Origin: an uncultured Deferribacteraceae bacterium
Lineage (GTDB): Bacteria; Chrysiogenota; Deferribacteres; Deferribacterales; Mucispirillaceae
DNA: 35,488 nt
NCBI GenBank assembly: GCA_947041165.1
Contig: CAMRCY010000022.1
Coordinates: 1-35,488, forward strand
Direction: 5' to 3'
The notes under the pieces were generated by a model, which saw nothing but the letters and a program-made list of their open reading frames with translations, did no database searches and had not been told where the DNA came from. This document shows, piece by piece, positions 7,882-16,531 of this stretch; the stretch's first letter is position 1; every line of letters starts with the position of its first letter. The translations under genes were made by a program, and so were the position numbers.

Positions 7882-8745
7882 CTACTTTAGCAACTTATGA
7901 AGGTATTGTCCGTATCCATTTTTTTCAAACAGTTTTGCACGCTCTAAAAGTTGACTCTCACTGATCCATTTATTTTCAAATGCAATCTCTTCCAAACACG
8001 CAACCTTCAAGCCTTGACGGTTTTCAATAGTATTTATAAATTGAGTAGCTTCCATCATACTTTCATGCGTCCCTGTATCAAGCCAAGCGTGTCCACGTCC
8101 TAATCTTTCAACTTTTAATTTTGAACGCTTTAGATACTCTTGATTAACTGACGTAATCTCAAGCTCTCCCCTTGCTGATGGTTTAATATTTTTTGCAATT
8201 TCTATCACATCATTATCATAGAAATATAATCCAGTCACAGCATAATTTGATTTTGCTATTTTTGGTTTCTCCTCAATTGAAACTGCATTAAAACTTTCAT
8301 CAAACTCAACAACTCCGAAACGCTCAGGATCTGATACATAATATCCAAAAACTGTCGCACCCTCTTCTCGTTTAACAGCGTTAGCTAACAACTCTGACAA
8401 TCCGTAACCGTAGAAAATATTATCTCCTAAAACAAGTGCCACATTATCATCTTTTATAAAAGTTTCTCCTATTATAAAAGCCTGTGCTAATCCGTCAGGT
8501 GATGGCTGAACTCTATACTCTATATTAATTCCAAAAGCAGAACCATCACCTAGCGTTCTGATAAATCCTGCTTGATCTTCGGGGGTTGTGATAATCAATA
8601 TATCTCTGATTTTTGCGAGCATTAAAACTGATAACGGATAATAGATCATCGGCTTATCGTAGATCGGAAGCAACTGTTTTGATACACCTAACGTCACTGG
8701 ATGCAACCTTGTTCCAGCTCCACCTGCTAATACTATTCCTTTCAT
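7882..8745 (-). CDS. rfbA: Glucose-1-phosphate thymidylyltransferase
   Basis: RmlA/RfbA joins dTTP and glucose-1-phosphate to form dTDP-glucose, the first and feedback-controlled step of rhamnose synthesis. The nucleotide-binding signature [11 protein letters not shown] is at 8-18, with [15 protein letters not shown] (23-37) following; LGDNIFYG near 107-114 carries the metal-binding Asp, and [11 protein letters not shown] is the late substrate-binding motif. Length 287 is standard for the short form. Its ATG is two bases past the rfbB stop, with a GGGGAT ribosome site inside rfbB, so the two are translationally close-coupled. Confidence 0.97.
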   Translation of the reverse strand: MKGIVLAGGAGTRLHPVTLGVSKQLLPIYDKPMIYYPLSVLMLAKIRDILIITTPEDQAGFIRTLGDGSAFGINIEYRVQPSPDGLAQAFIIGETFIKDDNVALVLGDNIFYGYGLSELLANAVKREEGATVFGYYVSDPERFGVVEFDESFNAVSIEEKPKIAKSNYAVTGLYFYDNDVIEIAKNIKPSARGELEITSVNQEYLKRSKLKVERLGRGHAWLDTGTHESMMEATQFINTIENRQGLKVACLEEIAFENKWISESQLLERAKLFEKNGYGQYLHKLLK

Positions 8746-8747
8746 AA

Positions 8748-9836
8748 CTATATCCCCAATCGCTCTAATTTATATGAGCCATCTAATATATTTTTACACC
8801 AACTATCTTTGTTCGCGAGATACCACTCGATAGTTTTAACGATCCCTGTTTCAAAAGTTTCTTCTGGTAACCAGTTCAACTCTTTATGGATTTTTTTTGC
8901 ATCAATTGCGTAACGACGATCGTGTCCTGGACGATCTTTAACAAATATAATCTGCTTTTTATACGATTGACCATCTTCACGTTTCTGAGTTTTATCTAAT
9001 ATCTCACATATTTTATGAACAACAGTTATATTCTTCTTCTCGTTATGTCCACCTATATTATATGTTTCACCGATGCGTCCAGCTGTTGCAACTTTATATA
9101 ACGCTCTTGCATGATCATCCACATATAACCAATCTCGTATCTGATCCCCCTCTCCGTAGATAGGCAGATCATTGCCGTTTAATGCTGATAAAATTATAAG
9201 TGGAATTAATTTTTCTGGAAAATGATATGGTCCATAATTGTTTGAACAGTTAGTCACAACAACAGGCACTTTGAAAGTTCTGTTCCACGCACGAACAAGA
9301 TGATCGCTTGATGCCTTACTTGCTGAATATGGAGAGCTTGGAGAGTATTTAGTGTCTTCTGTAAATAATGATTTATCATCCACTAGATCACCGTAAACTT
9401 CATCTGTTGAAACGTGGTGAAATACATATCTTTCACTCGCTCTCTCCTCTTCTGATAGATTGAAATATAGCTTTCTAAAACATTCAAGCAAAGTGTATGT
9501 GCCGATAATATTTGTGTTTATAAAATCTGATGGAGAGTCGATAGATCTATCAACATGGCTCTCTGCTGCAAGGTGTATAATAATATTTGGTTTGAAATCT
9601 GTAAAGATTTTATCTATCACATCTTTATCACAGATATCTGCTTTTTCAAATCCATATCGGTTATTAGTAGAGATAGATTTTAAAGATTCTAAATTGCCTG
9701 CATAAGTTAGTTTATCAACTATTAATATATCATCTTTTTTCTCATTTATAATATACCTAGATAAAGCTGAACCTATAAAACCTGCGCCACCTGTAATTAA
9801 TATCCTATTTGGATTATCATTCAAATTATTCACCAT
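8748..9836 (-). CDS. rfbB: dTDP-glucose 4,6-dehydratase
   Basis: RmlB/RfbB is an NAD-dependent extended SDR that turns dTDP-glucose into the 4-keto-6-deoxy sugar. Starting at the ATG at 9836 the protein has 362 residues; an ATG at 9917 would add 27 hydrophobic residues absent from the family and would start in the putative -35 region. Visible motifs: GGAGFIGS (16-23), the catalytic Thr144-Asp145-Glu146 in STDEVYGD, and Tyr170-x3-Lys174 in [16 protein letters not shown] near the C-terminus is typical. It is the first gene of the rhamnose operon, with a likely promoter just upstream and an AGGT ribosome site nine bases from the ATG. Confidence 0.96.
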   Translation of the reverse strand: MVNNLNDNPNRILITGGAGFIGSALSRYIINEKKDDILIVDKLTYAGNLESLKSISTNNRYGFEKADICDKDVIDKIFTDFKPNIIIHLAAESHVDRSIDSPSDFINTNIIGTYTLLECFRKLYFNLSEEERASERYVFHHVSTDEVYGDLVDDKSLFTEDTKYSPSSPYSASKASSDHLVRAWNRTFKVPVVVTNCSNNYGPYHFPEKLIPLIILSALNGNDLPIYGEGDQIRDWLYVDDHARALYKVATAGRIGETYNIGGHNEKKNITVVHKICEILDKTQKREDGQSYKKQIIFVKDRPGHDRRYAIDAKKIHKELNWLPEETFETGIVKTIEWYLANKDSWCKNILDGSYKLERLGI

Positions 9837-9880
9837 ATTTAAATACCTAAAAATTATTTTAATATCTATTAGAAAAGACA

Positions 9881-9909
9881 ATTTTATAATAATTTCTAGG
9901 TAATTGCAA
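9881..9909 (-). promoter_or_regulatory. Possible sigma-70-type promoter for rfbB
   Basis: On the minus strand, TTGCAA (9904-9909) is followed by a 17-base spacer and TAAAAT (9881-9886), five of six bases of the -10 consensus. It sits between the yjfB terminator and the rfbB ATG, which is where an operon promoter is expected because the terminator closes off the gene upstream. Confidence 0.45.
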
Positions 9910-9915
9910 GTATAC

Positions 9916-9961
9916 AAAAAAAAAGATATTGAAACGATAGAATTTCTATCATCTCAATATC
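9916..9961 (-). terminator. Intrinsic terminator of yjfB
   Basis: A strong hairpin: outer arms GATATTGA (9925-9932) and TCAATATC (9954-9961), inner arms GATAGAA (9936-9942) and TTCTATC (9944-9950). On the minus strand it is followed directly by nine T residues (A run 9916-9924 on plus). It begins 38 bases after the yjfB stop codon. Confidence 0.85.
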
Positions 9962-9998
9962 AATTTAATAATTACATAAAATATCAAATATTTTTAAA

Positions 9999-10190
9999 CT
10001 AAGCCATTATATCGATTGTTGTACCTTTTTGAGTACCCGCAGAAACAGATGCTCCTGAAGCTTTTGATACTGATGCTGCTGAATCGATAAGTTGTAATAT
10101 CGCTGAACCTTGAAGTTTAACAAAATCTTGTGATTTCTTTGCAACATTTGTTGCATATTGCATCTTTATTGCAGCTGAGCTAACGTCCAT
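9999..10190 (-). CDS. YjfB-family putative motility protein
   Basis: A 63-residue protein resembling the YjfB family (putative motility proteins, known from Bacillus and many flagellated bacteria; molecular role not established). It opens MDVSSAAIKM, has a small-residue-rich amphipathic helix region (KKSQDFVKLQGSAILQLID), and ends with the family tail G-x2-IDI. I start at the ATG at 10190, seven bases after AAAAGGAG; a GTG two codons earlier is less well placed. It stands alone, with an exact sigma-28 promoter at 10215-10241 and a strong terminator at 9916-9961, so it is expressed as a late flagellar gene if the organism has FliA. No signal peptide or membrane segment is seen. Confidence 0.75.
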   Translation of the reverse strand: MDVSSAAIKMQYATNVAKKSQDFVKLQGSAILQLIDSAASVSKASGASVSAGTQKGTTIDIMA

Positions 10191-10214
10191 ATGCACACTC
10201 CTTTTGATAACTAA

Positions 10215-10241
10215 TTATCGGCTATTAAAACAGATACTTTA
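10215..10241 (-). promoter_or_regulatory. Sigma-28 (FliA) class promoter for yjfB
   Basis: Minus strand reads TAAA (10238-10241), a 15-base spacer, then GCCGATAA (10215-10222): an exact match to the known TAAA-N15-GCCGATAA flagellar consensus. The transcript would start a few bases before the AAAAGGAG ribosome site (10198-10205). The adjacent gene is of a motility-associated family, which supports the call independently. Confidence 0.85.
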
Positions 10242-10425
10242 GTTATTAAAATGTGGAACTTAAGTCCATATTAAACAATATAGAATTAATTAAAAATATC
10301 GCAACTCATTAATCATAATCTTTTTAATAAAACACAACTTTCTAATCATATTTAGCCTGCAAACAAAACAACAGCTTTTAAATAATTTAGAGAAATCTAA
10401 GATTAAATTCAAGCTAACGTGCATG

Positions 10426-11979
10426 CTATTTATCGAACTTTAACTCGCCCGCCACAACCATTCGTTTAAGCTCTCTCTTTAAAACTTTACCCGTTGCAGT
10501 AAGTGGTAATGCTTCTAAGACATTTACATATCTAGGATTTTTGAATGTCGCAACACGAGAGCGTATATACTCTTTTATCTCTTTCTCAGTCACAGTTGCA
10601 CCCTCTACCAATTGAGCGTACGCAACAACAACTTCATCTTTATTAGCAGTGGTGATACCGATTACGGCAGCCGCCTCAATTTGAGGGTTTTCTAACATCA
10701 CATCCTCAATCTCACGAGGATAAATATTCATGCCTTTAGATATAATAAGATCTTTCTTTCTATCAACGATAGTTATATAATCCTCTGCATCCATCTTTGC
10801 AAAATCACCAGTGAAAAGCCAACCGTTCTTAATAGCATCATCTGTTGCTTTAGGCATTTTCCAGTAACCTTTCATTACGTTACCACCCTTAATAATCAAC
10901 TCTCCAACTTCACCGAGAGGTAACTCTTTCTCATTTTCATCAATAATCTTACCTTTAACATTAGGTAAAAGTTTTCCAACAGTTGACACTTTATTATTCT
11001 TAAAAGTGTTAAATGATACAAGTGGTGATGCTTCTGATAGTCCGTAACCTTCTAATACAGGAACTCCATATTTTGTCTTAAATGCGTTTAATGTTTCCTC
11101 AGAAATCGGTGCTCCACCTGATATATGTAGCTTTATAGGATAAACAAATTTTATAAACCATTTAGGAAATTTCGCCTTCACCAACGCTTGAAATATTTGA
11201 GGGACACCCAACATTACTCTTGGACGTTTAAAGATTAATATATTCCTAAATCTTTTTGTTCTAAGTTCTGTAACCGACTCTAATAATACTATCGAAGTAC
11301 CTATTGATATCGGATATAAAGTCGATGTTGTAAGTGTGTATGAATGAAATAGAGGTAGAAAAACTAAAAATTTCTCATCTTGTTTTATAGCGATACATTT
11401 ATCTATCGAATCCATATTGCTAATAAAATTGCCGTGACTAATCATAGCTCCTTTAGGAAATCCTGTTGTGCCTGATGTGTATATGAAAAAAGCTAAATCA
11501 TCAAATTCTGCTTCACATAAATATTCATCATCTGAATAACTCACTAACTCTTTATTGATATCTTTTGCCTTAAAAGTATTGTCGCCCCATGTATTAATAG
11601 ATGTAAGTCCTTTACAATGCTCTTTAAAGTATCCGATCATTTCTGCAAATTTTTCTGATGTGATTAATACCTTTGCTTCACTATCATTAATAATATATGC
11701 AATCTCAGAATCTATAAGCATGTGGTTGATAGGAATAACTATCGCACCTGCTTTTAATATAGAAAATATAGAAACTATATACTCAGGAGAGTTCTGCATT
11801 AGGATCGCAACTTTATCACCTTTCTTGATACCTAATCTTTCTAAATATCTTGCAAAACTGTTTGTGGTTTTATCAATTTCTGTGTATGAGTATTTTTTAT
11901 CATTAAAATATATTAGAGGCTTCTTAGATAATATTTTAGCTTGGCTTGTTAACATCAAACCTAAATTTTTAAACTTCAT
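10426..11979 (-). CDS. Acyl-CoA ligase (AMP-forming), long-chain fatty acid type
   Basis: A 517-residue member of the ANL superfamily, which activates a carboxylic acid to acyl-AMP and transfers it to CoA. The P-loop YTSGTTGFPKG is at 167-177, GYGLSEASP (A5 motif) near the middle, TGDFAKMD (A7) and DRKKDLIISKGMNIYPREIE (A8 hinge) follow, and the C-terminal catalytic Lys is in LPLTATGKVLKREL. Chain length preference is not visible. The start has an AAAGGGG ribosome site. It lies 111 bases downstream of bioY on the same strand, so a role in activating a biotin-related acid such as pimelate is conceivable but unproven; general fatty-acid activation is the safer reading. Confidence 0.88.
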   Translation of the reverse strand: MKFKNLGLMLTSQAKILSKKPLIYFNDKKYSYTEIDKTTNSFARYLERLGIKKGDKVAILMQNSPEYIVSIFSILKAGAIVIPINHMLIDSEIAYIINDSEAKVLITSEKFAEMIGYFKEHCKGLTSINTWGDNTFKAKDINKELVSYSDDEYLCEAEFDDLAFFIYTSGTTGFPKGAMISHGNFISNMDSIDKCIAIKQDEKFLVFLPLFHSYTLTTSTLYPISIGTSIVLLESVTELRTKRFRNILIFKRPRVMLGVPQIFQALVKAKFPKWFIKFVYPIKLHISGGAPISEETLNAFKTKYGVPVLEGYGLSEASPLVSFNTFKNNKVSTVGKLLPNVKGKIIDENEKELPLGEVGELIIKGGNVMKGYWKMPKATDDAIKNGWLFTGDFAKMDAEDYITIVDRKKDLIISKGMNIYPREIEDVMLENPQIEAAAVIGITTANKDEVVVAYAQLVEGATVTEKEIKEYIRSRVATFKNPRYVNVLEALPLTATGKVLKRELKRMVVAGELKFDK

Positions 11980-12059
11980 AAATAAACCCCTTTAAACTTT
12001 TTAACTACTATTAACCTTTAATAAGCGTACTTTAACTAAAGGTTGTGTGTCTATCATTA

Positions 12060-12075
12060 TACACGATTTCGTGTA
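12060..12075. promoter_or_regulatory. Perfect 16-bp palindrome between bioY and the acyl-CoA ligase
   Basis: TACACGATTTCGTGTA has seven-base arms and a TT centre. It lies 15 bases after the bioY stop and 80 bases before the ligase ATG. It is more GC-rich than its surroundings, as a repressor operator would be; as RNA it could form a short hairpin, but no T run follows on the minus strand. Confidence 0.4.
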
Positions 12076-12090
12076 AATTAATATTATTTT

Positions 12091-12633
12091 CTACTTAGAT
12101 AAAAATATCCTTTTTATAGCAGGTATTAAAAGGATCGCAATAATCATTTTAACTATATCAGGCAGTATGAACGGTAACACAGATACTTTTAATGCAGTAT
12201 CTAAATCCATAGCCTTATCTTGAATAAAATTTATATTGAAATAGAAATATATAGATCCAAATAAATATATGATACACAACGAAATAAACGCTGATAATAT
12301 GTAGCCATAAATATTGTCTATTCGTTTTGCAACAATCCCTGCTGGTATTACTGCAAATAAATAACCGATTAAAAATCCGAAAGATGGACGTAGGAAATAT
12401 GATATTCCGCCACCTGATGCAAAAATAGGTAAACCAATCAATCCTAAAACTAGATAGATTAAAACACCGTAAAACGATAATCTAGCTCCAAAAACAGCTG
12501 GGATAATAAATATAACAAGTAACTGCAATGTGAATGGTAGATAAGGATTAGGTATACGGATAAACGCAGAAATTGTAATCATCGCCGTGATTAAACCTAT
12601 ATATACTGGATATTTATATCTATCATTTTTCAT
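12091..12633 (-). CDS. bioY: Biotin transporter BioY (S component)
   Basis: BioY is the membrane substrate-binding component of energy-coupling-factor transporters for biotin. This 180-residue protein is nearly all hydrophobic, with about six membrane segments. The family signatures are there: an early FTLQLLVIFIIPAVFGAR stretch, and the biotin-binding loop GGGISYFLRPSFGFLIGY mid-protein. No ATPase or EcfT gene is nearby, so it either shares a general ECF module encoded elsewhere or works alone. GGAGAG precedes the ATG. Upstream (12659-12724) is a fragment matching its own C-terminal coding sequence. I saw no obvious BirA-type operator. Confidence 0.92.
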   Translation of the reverse strand: MKNDRYKYPVYIGLITAMITISAFIRIPNPYLPFTLQLLVIFIIPAVFGARLSFYGVLIYLVLGLIGLPIFASGGGISYFLRPSFGFLIGYLFAVIPAGIVAKRIDNIYGYILSAFISLCIIYLFGSIYFYFNINFIQDKAMDLDTALKVSVLPFILPDIVKMIIAILLIPAIKRIFLSK

Positions 12634-12658
12634 ATAAACTCTCTCCTAAAAATGACAA

Positions 12659-12724
12659 TTATTTCATTTTAAATATTTTTTTAATAACAACGATTAAGAC
12701 AATCGCAACAATAACCTTAAATGA
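12659..12724 (-). pseudogene. Remnant of a second bioY 3' end
   Basis: On the minus strand this stretch reads SFKVIVAIVLIVVIKKIF followed by KMK and a stop codon. The C-terminus of the intact bioY reads KMIIAILLIPAIKRIF followed by LSK and a stop. The two align without gaps, share about 13 of 21 residues, and both stop at the same place; DNA similarity continues across the stretch. A stop codon in frame lies directly upstream, and no more of the gene is visible. It ends 26 bases before the intact bioY start. Most likely a decayed tandem copy; chance similarity of two hydrophobic tails cannot be fully excluded. Confidence 0.55.
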
Positions 12725-12773
12725 TTATTTAAAATTATATACTAATTAATATATTTATAATAAGTAAAATATT

Positions 12774-14102
12774 TTACTCGATCTCTTCACCGAGCAATGA
12801 GTTAGGACGAGCTTCTAAAATTCTAACATTAACAATATCACCCATTTTTAGATCTTTAGTTGAACTAAATGCAACCCCTCTACTCTGCTCTGTTAAGCCA
12901 TGAAACTGACTATCATCTTTGCTTGATCTACCTGAAACCAATATTTCAAACTCTTTGCCGATAAGTTTAGCTAACTTAACCGTAACAATCTCATCTTTTA
13001 ACGCAAACAACTCAGCGAGCCTTCTTGACTTAGTTGCTTTATCTAAATCATCTTTATATGTCGCAGCCTTTGTGCCTGGACGTGATGAGTATTTAAAGGC
13101 AAACACATTATCAAAATCAACATAACGAATTAGATCTAACGATTGTTGAAACTCTTCCTCTGTTTCATCTGGAAAACCTATTATAAAATCTGATGAGAAA
13201 CTGATCTCAGGTATAACAGATCTTGCATAATCTATCTTGCTTTTATAATCCTCTACCGTATAACATCTATTCATCTTCTCTAAAATATTGTTAGATCCTG
13301 ATTGTGCTGGTAGATGAATATATTTGCAAACCTTATCAAGTTTCGCAATCGTATCAACTAAATCTTTATCAAAATCTTTAGGGTGTGATGTGATAAATCT
13401 TATCCTCTCTACACCCTCAATATCATTAACGTAACCTAAAAGCTCTCTAAAACCAACTAAACTGCCATCTGATAATTTGCCTCTATAAGAGTTAACATTT
13501 TGCCCTAGTAACATAATTTCTTTACTGCCACCTGCAATAAGTGCTTTGATCTCATCTGTGATCTCTTTAACTTCTCTTGATACTTCAACACCACGAACAT
13601 ACGGCACTATGCAATATGTACAAAAATTTTCACAACCTTTCATAATCGTAACTTGTGCAGAAATTTTACTTTTACGTTTAAACTTCTCTATCACAAATGT
13701 TTCTGTCATTAATGAAACATCAACAAATCTCTCACCTTCTAACGCTCTATCTATCAACTCATCAAAATTTGCAACAGCATCTGTGCCTATCACAAAATTG
13801 ACTAACGGGAAATCTTTTAATAATTGTTTACCTTGATCTTGTGCAACGCAACCTGTTAAACCGATCACAACATCTCTATCATTTCTTTTAAGATCTTTAG
13901 CTATAACACCTAAATAACTTGCAATCTTGATCTCTGGTTTTGCCCTTACTGAACAGGTGTTTAAAATTATAATCGTTGCTTCACGTGTATCTAATACTTG
14001 ATGATAACCTCTCATCTCTAATGATGATGAAATCCTCTCTGAGTCATACTCATTCATCGCACAACCGAATGTATATATATAATATCCTTTATCTAAATCC
14101 AT
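12774..14102 (-). CDS. miaB: tRNA-2-methylthio-N6-dimethylallyladenosine synthase
   Basis: MiaB is a radical SAM methylthiotransferase acting on A37 of tRNAs reading UNN codons. Counting from the ATG at 14102 (442 residues), the N-terminal auxiliary cluster cysteines are C14, C50 and C85, and the radical SAM triad is C157, C161, C164 in KGCENFCTYCIVPYVRG. A TRAM domain occupies the C-terminal 60 or so residues. The opening YYIYTFGCAMNEYDSE is typical of MiaB rather than RimO or MtaB. A GTG at 14117, overlapping the upstream gene, has better ribosome-site spacing and is an alternative start. It is the last gene of the heptose/sugar-transferase series. Confidence 0.93.
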   Translation of the reverse strand: MDLDKGYYIYTFGCAMNEYDSERISSSLEMRGYHQVLDTREATIIILNTCSVRAKPEIKIASYLGVIAKDLKRNDRDVVIGLTGCVAQDQGKQLLKDFPLVNFVIGTDAVANFDELIDRALEGERFVDVSLMTETFVIEKFKRKSKISAQVTIMKGCENFCTYCIVPYVRGVEVSREVKEITDEIKALIAGGSKEIMLLGQNVNSYRGKLSDGSLVGFRELLGYVNDIEGVERIRFITSHPKDFDKDLVDTIAKLDKVCKYIHLPAQSGSNNILEKMNRCYTVEDYKSKIDYARSVIPEISFSSDFIIGFPDETEEEFQQSLDLIRYVDFDNVFAFKYSSRPGTKAATYKDDLDKATKSRRLAELFALKDEIVTVKLAKLIGKEFEILVSGRSSKDDSQFHGLTEQSRGVAFSSTKDLKMGDIVNVRILEARPNSLLGEEIE

Positions 14103-14106
14103 GTAA

Positions 14107-15540
14107 CTAATATGCACCTTTCCTTTTTATTACTACTGTCGGAGTTAAAAACAGTATCGTTAAATCAAGCCAAACTGACCAGTTTAAAACGTACCATGTA
14201 TCTCTTGAAATTCTATAATCGTAATCTGTATCGCTTCTGCCTGATACCTGCCATAAACCTGTAATCCCAGGTCTTACGCACGTATAATAGGTTGCGAACT
14301 CTTTATAATATTTATCTATCTCTTCTTTAATAACTGGACGAGGACCTACTAAACTCATATCACCAACTATAACATTAATTATCTGTGGCAACTCATCTAG
14401 AGAACTCTTACGTAAAAAATTACCTATCCTTGTAACACGGGGATCGTTCTTTAATTTATACGAACTTTCCCACTCTAAACGAGCATCAGCATCATCTCTT
14501 AAAATAACTTTTAATCGCTCTTTCGCATCTATATACATTGATCTAAATTTTATAACATTAATCACTCGACCGTTTCTGCCTATCCGTGCATGAGTGTAGA
14601 AAGGTTTACCTTTTGATGTCATCATAATCGCTAACGCCATAATCGCAAAAAATGGGATGATAAACGGTAGCGATAAGATACATAAAAAAAGATCAATAGA
14701 GCGTTTTAACACTCTATTTATATAAGATTCAATATTGTTTTTAATCTCCAAATACGACAATTTATTCATAAGCGTTTCAACTGTTACCGCATTTGATAAA
14801 GCTAAACCCTCTGATGACGGAAGAAGTATAATTTTAGATAACGATATATGAAGTCTACCCATGAGTGAAGATAATTTATCGTTATCAACAGATGACTGTA
14901 TAATAATAGCTACAGTTATATTATTCTCTTTTACAATTTGCTCAACATTATCAACTATACCTAAAATATCTTTATCAGAATTATTACCCTCTTTCATCAA
15001 AACTTGTCCTTTGATATTGAGTGCTAGATTTTTCTCTTCATTAAACATTTTTAATATAGTTTGATACTCTGTGCCACCACCGATAATAATTGTGTTATCA
15101 TTAAAACTTCCATCTCTATAGATAACTTTTTTAAATATGTATCTGAACATAATCATCAAAACAACCGAGTATGAAAATATTAACATTACCATTAATCTTG
15201 AAATTTCATCTGTTGATTTTAAAATAGATACAAACGCAAACACAACTATAAATGCTACTATATTAGATTTAAAAACATCTCGTGCTTCCAACCAAAAAGG
15301 CATTTTTTTTACATATAACCCATTAGATATAACCATTAAAATGAGGACTGCAAAAACCCACCATAGATCTAATATGAAATATCCAAAATCAAACTGTAAC
15401 TCTATAATACCAAATATTTTTTCAGCCATTAAACGTGTGAAAAACGCAAGCACTACAGCTGTAACATAGGCACAAAAATCGGTTAAAAAAAGTGAAATAA
15501 TATAACCTATTCGACTATAATTATTTAACGGTTTTTTCAT
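14107..15540 (-). CDS. Undecaprenyl-phosphate sugar phosphotransferase (WbaP-type)
   Basis: A polyprenyl glycosylphosphotransferase that starts glycan assembly by moving a sugar phosphate (galactose in WbaP, glucose in relatives) from its UDP donor to undecaprenyl phosphate. Four N-terminal membrane segments (about residues 10-130) are followed by a cytoplasmic nucleotide-binding-like domain and a membrane-anchored catalytic domain from about 270. That domain has the hallmark motifs ARIGRNGRVINVIKFRSM, SSLDELPQIINVIVGDMSLVG, GPRP, and GITGLWQVSGRS. Length 477 fits the WbaP family. Its ATG overlaps the hldD stop (ATGA). Sugar identity is not certain; galE in the window would fit galactose. Confidence 0.88.
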   Translation of the reverse strand: MKKPLNNYSRIGYIISLFLTDFCAYVTAVVLAFFTRLMAEKIFGIIELQFDFGYFILDLWWVFAVLILMVISNGLYVKKMPFWLEARDVFKSNIVAFIVVFAFVSILKSTDEISRLMVMLIFSYSVVLMIMFRYIFKKVIYRDGSFNDNTIIIGGGTEYQTILKMFNEEKNLALNIKGQVLMKEGNNSDKDILGIVDNVEQIVKENNITVAIIIQSSVDNDKLSSLMGRLHISLSKIILLPSSEGLALSNAVTVETLMNKLSYLEIKNNIESYINRVLKRSIDLFLCILSLPFIIPFFAIMALAIMMTSKGKPFYTHARIGRNGRVINVIKFRSMYIDAKERLKVILRDDADARLEWESSYKLKNDPRVTRIGNFLRKSSLDELPQIINVIVGDMSLVGPRPVIKEEIDKYYKEFATYYTCVRPGITGLWQVSGRSDTDYDYRISRDTWYVLNWSVWLDLTILFLTPTVVIKRKGAY

Positions 15541-16475
15541 AATATATATCCATTACTTTTCTCTAAATTAGCTATATAAGATTTTATCCCATCCTCTAAT
15601 GATGTAAATGGTTTACTATATCCTGTTGCAATAAATTTGCTCATATCAGCTTCTGTAAATTTTTGATACTTACCTTTTAAATCTTCTGGAAACGGAATTG
15701 TTACAATCTTTTTAGAAGTGTGATCGCTCACTACTTTTGCAATATCTAAGAACGAGCGAGCTTTACCTGTGCCTGCATTAAATATCCCTGAATCATCTTT
15801 ATTTAATAGATGTAGGTTCATATCGACAACATCTTTAACATATATAAAATCTCTTAAAAACTCTTTACTACCTTCAAAAACCTCAAGATCATTTCCAGCT
15901 TTTGCTTGATGAAAAAGTTTAAAAACTAGAGATGCCATTCTGCCTTTATGATTTTCTTGCTCACCATAAACATTAAAATATCTAAGTCCTACAACTTGAC
16001 TTGGAACACCTGCATCTAAAACTTTTCTAACATATTGATCGAATAAAAATTTTGAGTAAGCATAAATATTTAACGGATATTCACACTCACTATTTTCTTT
16101 AAATCCATCTGTGCCGTTACCATATGTTGATGCACTTGATGCGTATATGAATTTAACATTATTATCAATCGATGCATCTAATAATTGTTTAGAGTATTCA
16201 TAATTATTTTTCATCATATATCTGCCGTTACTCTCAACAGTATCTGCACATGCTCCCTCATGAAAAACAGCATCAACATTTTCGTTTGATAGAAATGATG
16301 TGAAATCAAAATCTCGTTTATCTACAAAATCTAAAAACTTCAATCTATTTAAGTTAAGATGTTTCTCTGCCTTTTCAAGATTATCAACTACGAGTATGTC
16401 CGATACGCCGTGATCGTTCAAACCCTTGATTATGTTTGATCCTATGAAACCTGCACCACCTGTAACTATTATCAT
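15537..16475 (-). CDS. hldD: ADP-L-glycero-D-manno-heptose 6-epimerase
   Basis: HldD (RfaD/GmhD) converts ADP-D-glycero-D-manno-heptose to the L form, the donor for the LPS inner core. Rossmann motif GGAGFIGS at 6-13, the family-specific VVDNLEKAEKHLNL (29-42), HEGACADTVE (72-81), and catalytic Tyr138-x3-Lys142 in YAYSK. LRYFNVYGE-N-HKGRMAS further on is typical of HldD. Length 312 is normal. GAGGT lies just upstream of the ATG. It comes 56 bases after hldE and overlaps the next gene by four bases, placing the two ADP-heptose enzymes side by side. Confidence 0.95.
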   Translation of the reverse strand: MIIVTGGAGFIGSNIIKGLNDHGVSDILVVDNLEKAEKHLNLNRLKFLDFVDKRDFDFTSFLSNENVDAVFHEGACADTVESNGRYMMKNNYEYSKQLLDASIDNNVKFIYASSASTYGNGTDGFKENSECEYPLNIYAYSKFLFDQYVRKVLDAGVPSQVVGLRYFNVYGEQENHKGRMASLVFKLFHQAKAGNDLEVFEGSKEFLRDFIYVKDVVDMNLHLLNKDDSGIFNAGTGKARSFLDIAKVVSDHTSKKIVTIPFPEDLKGKYQKFTEADMSKFIATGYSKPFTSLEDGIKSYIANLEKSNGYIL

Positions 16476-16531
16476 ATATACCTCTATAAATTATATTATT
16501 ACTCTAAAATTATATTATCTTTTTACGATTA

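Noticed and set aside
9837-9917. N-terminal hydrophobic extension of RfbB
   Set aside because: The extra residues are not part of the RmlB family and the region is better explained as promoter and leader.
12919-15469. Plus-strand open frames antisense to miaB and the sugar transferase
   Set aside because: They lie wholly inside well-supported minus-strand genes, have no ribosome sites and resemble no family; they are shadows of the AT-rich code.
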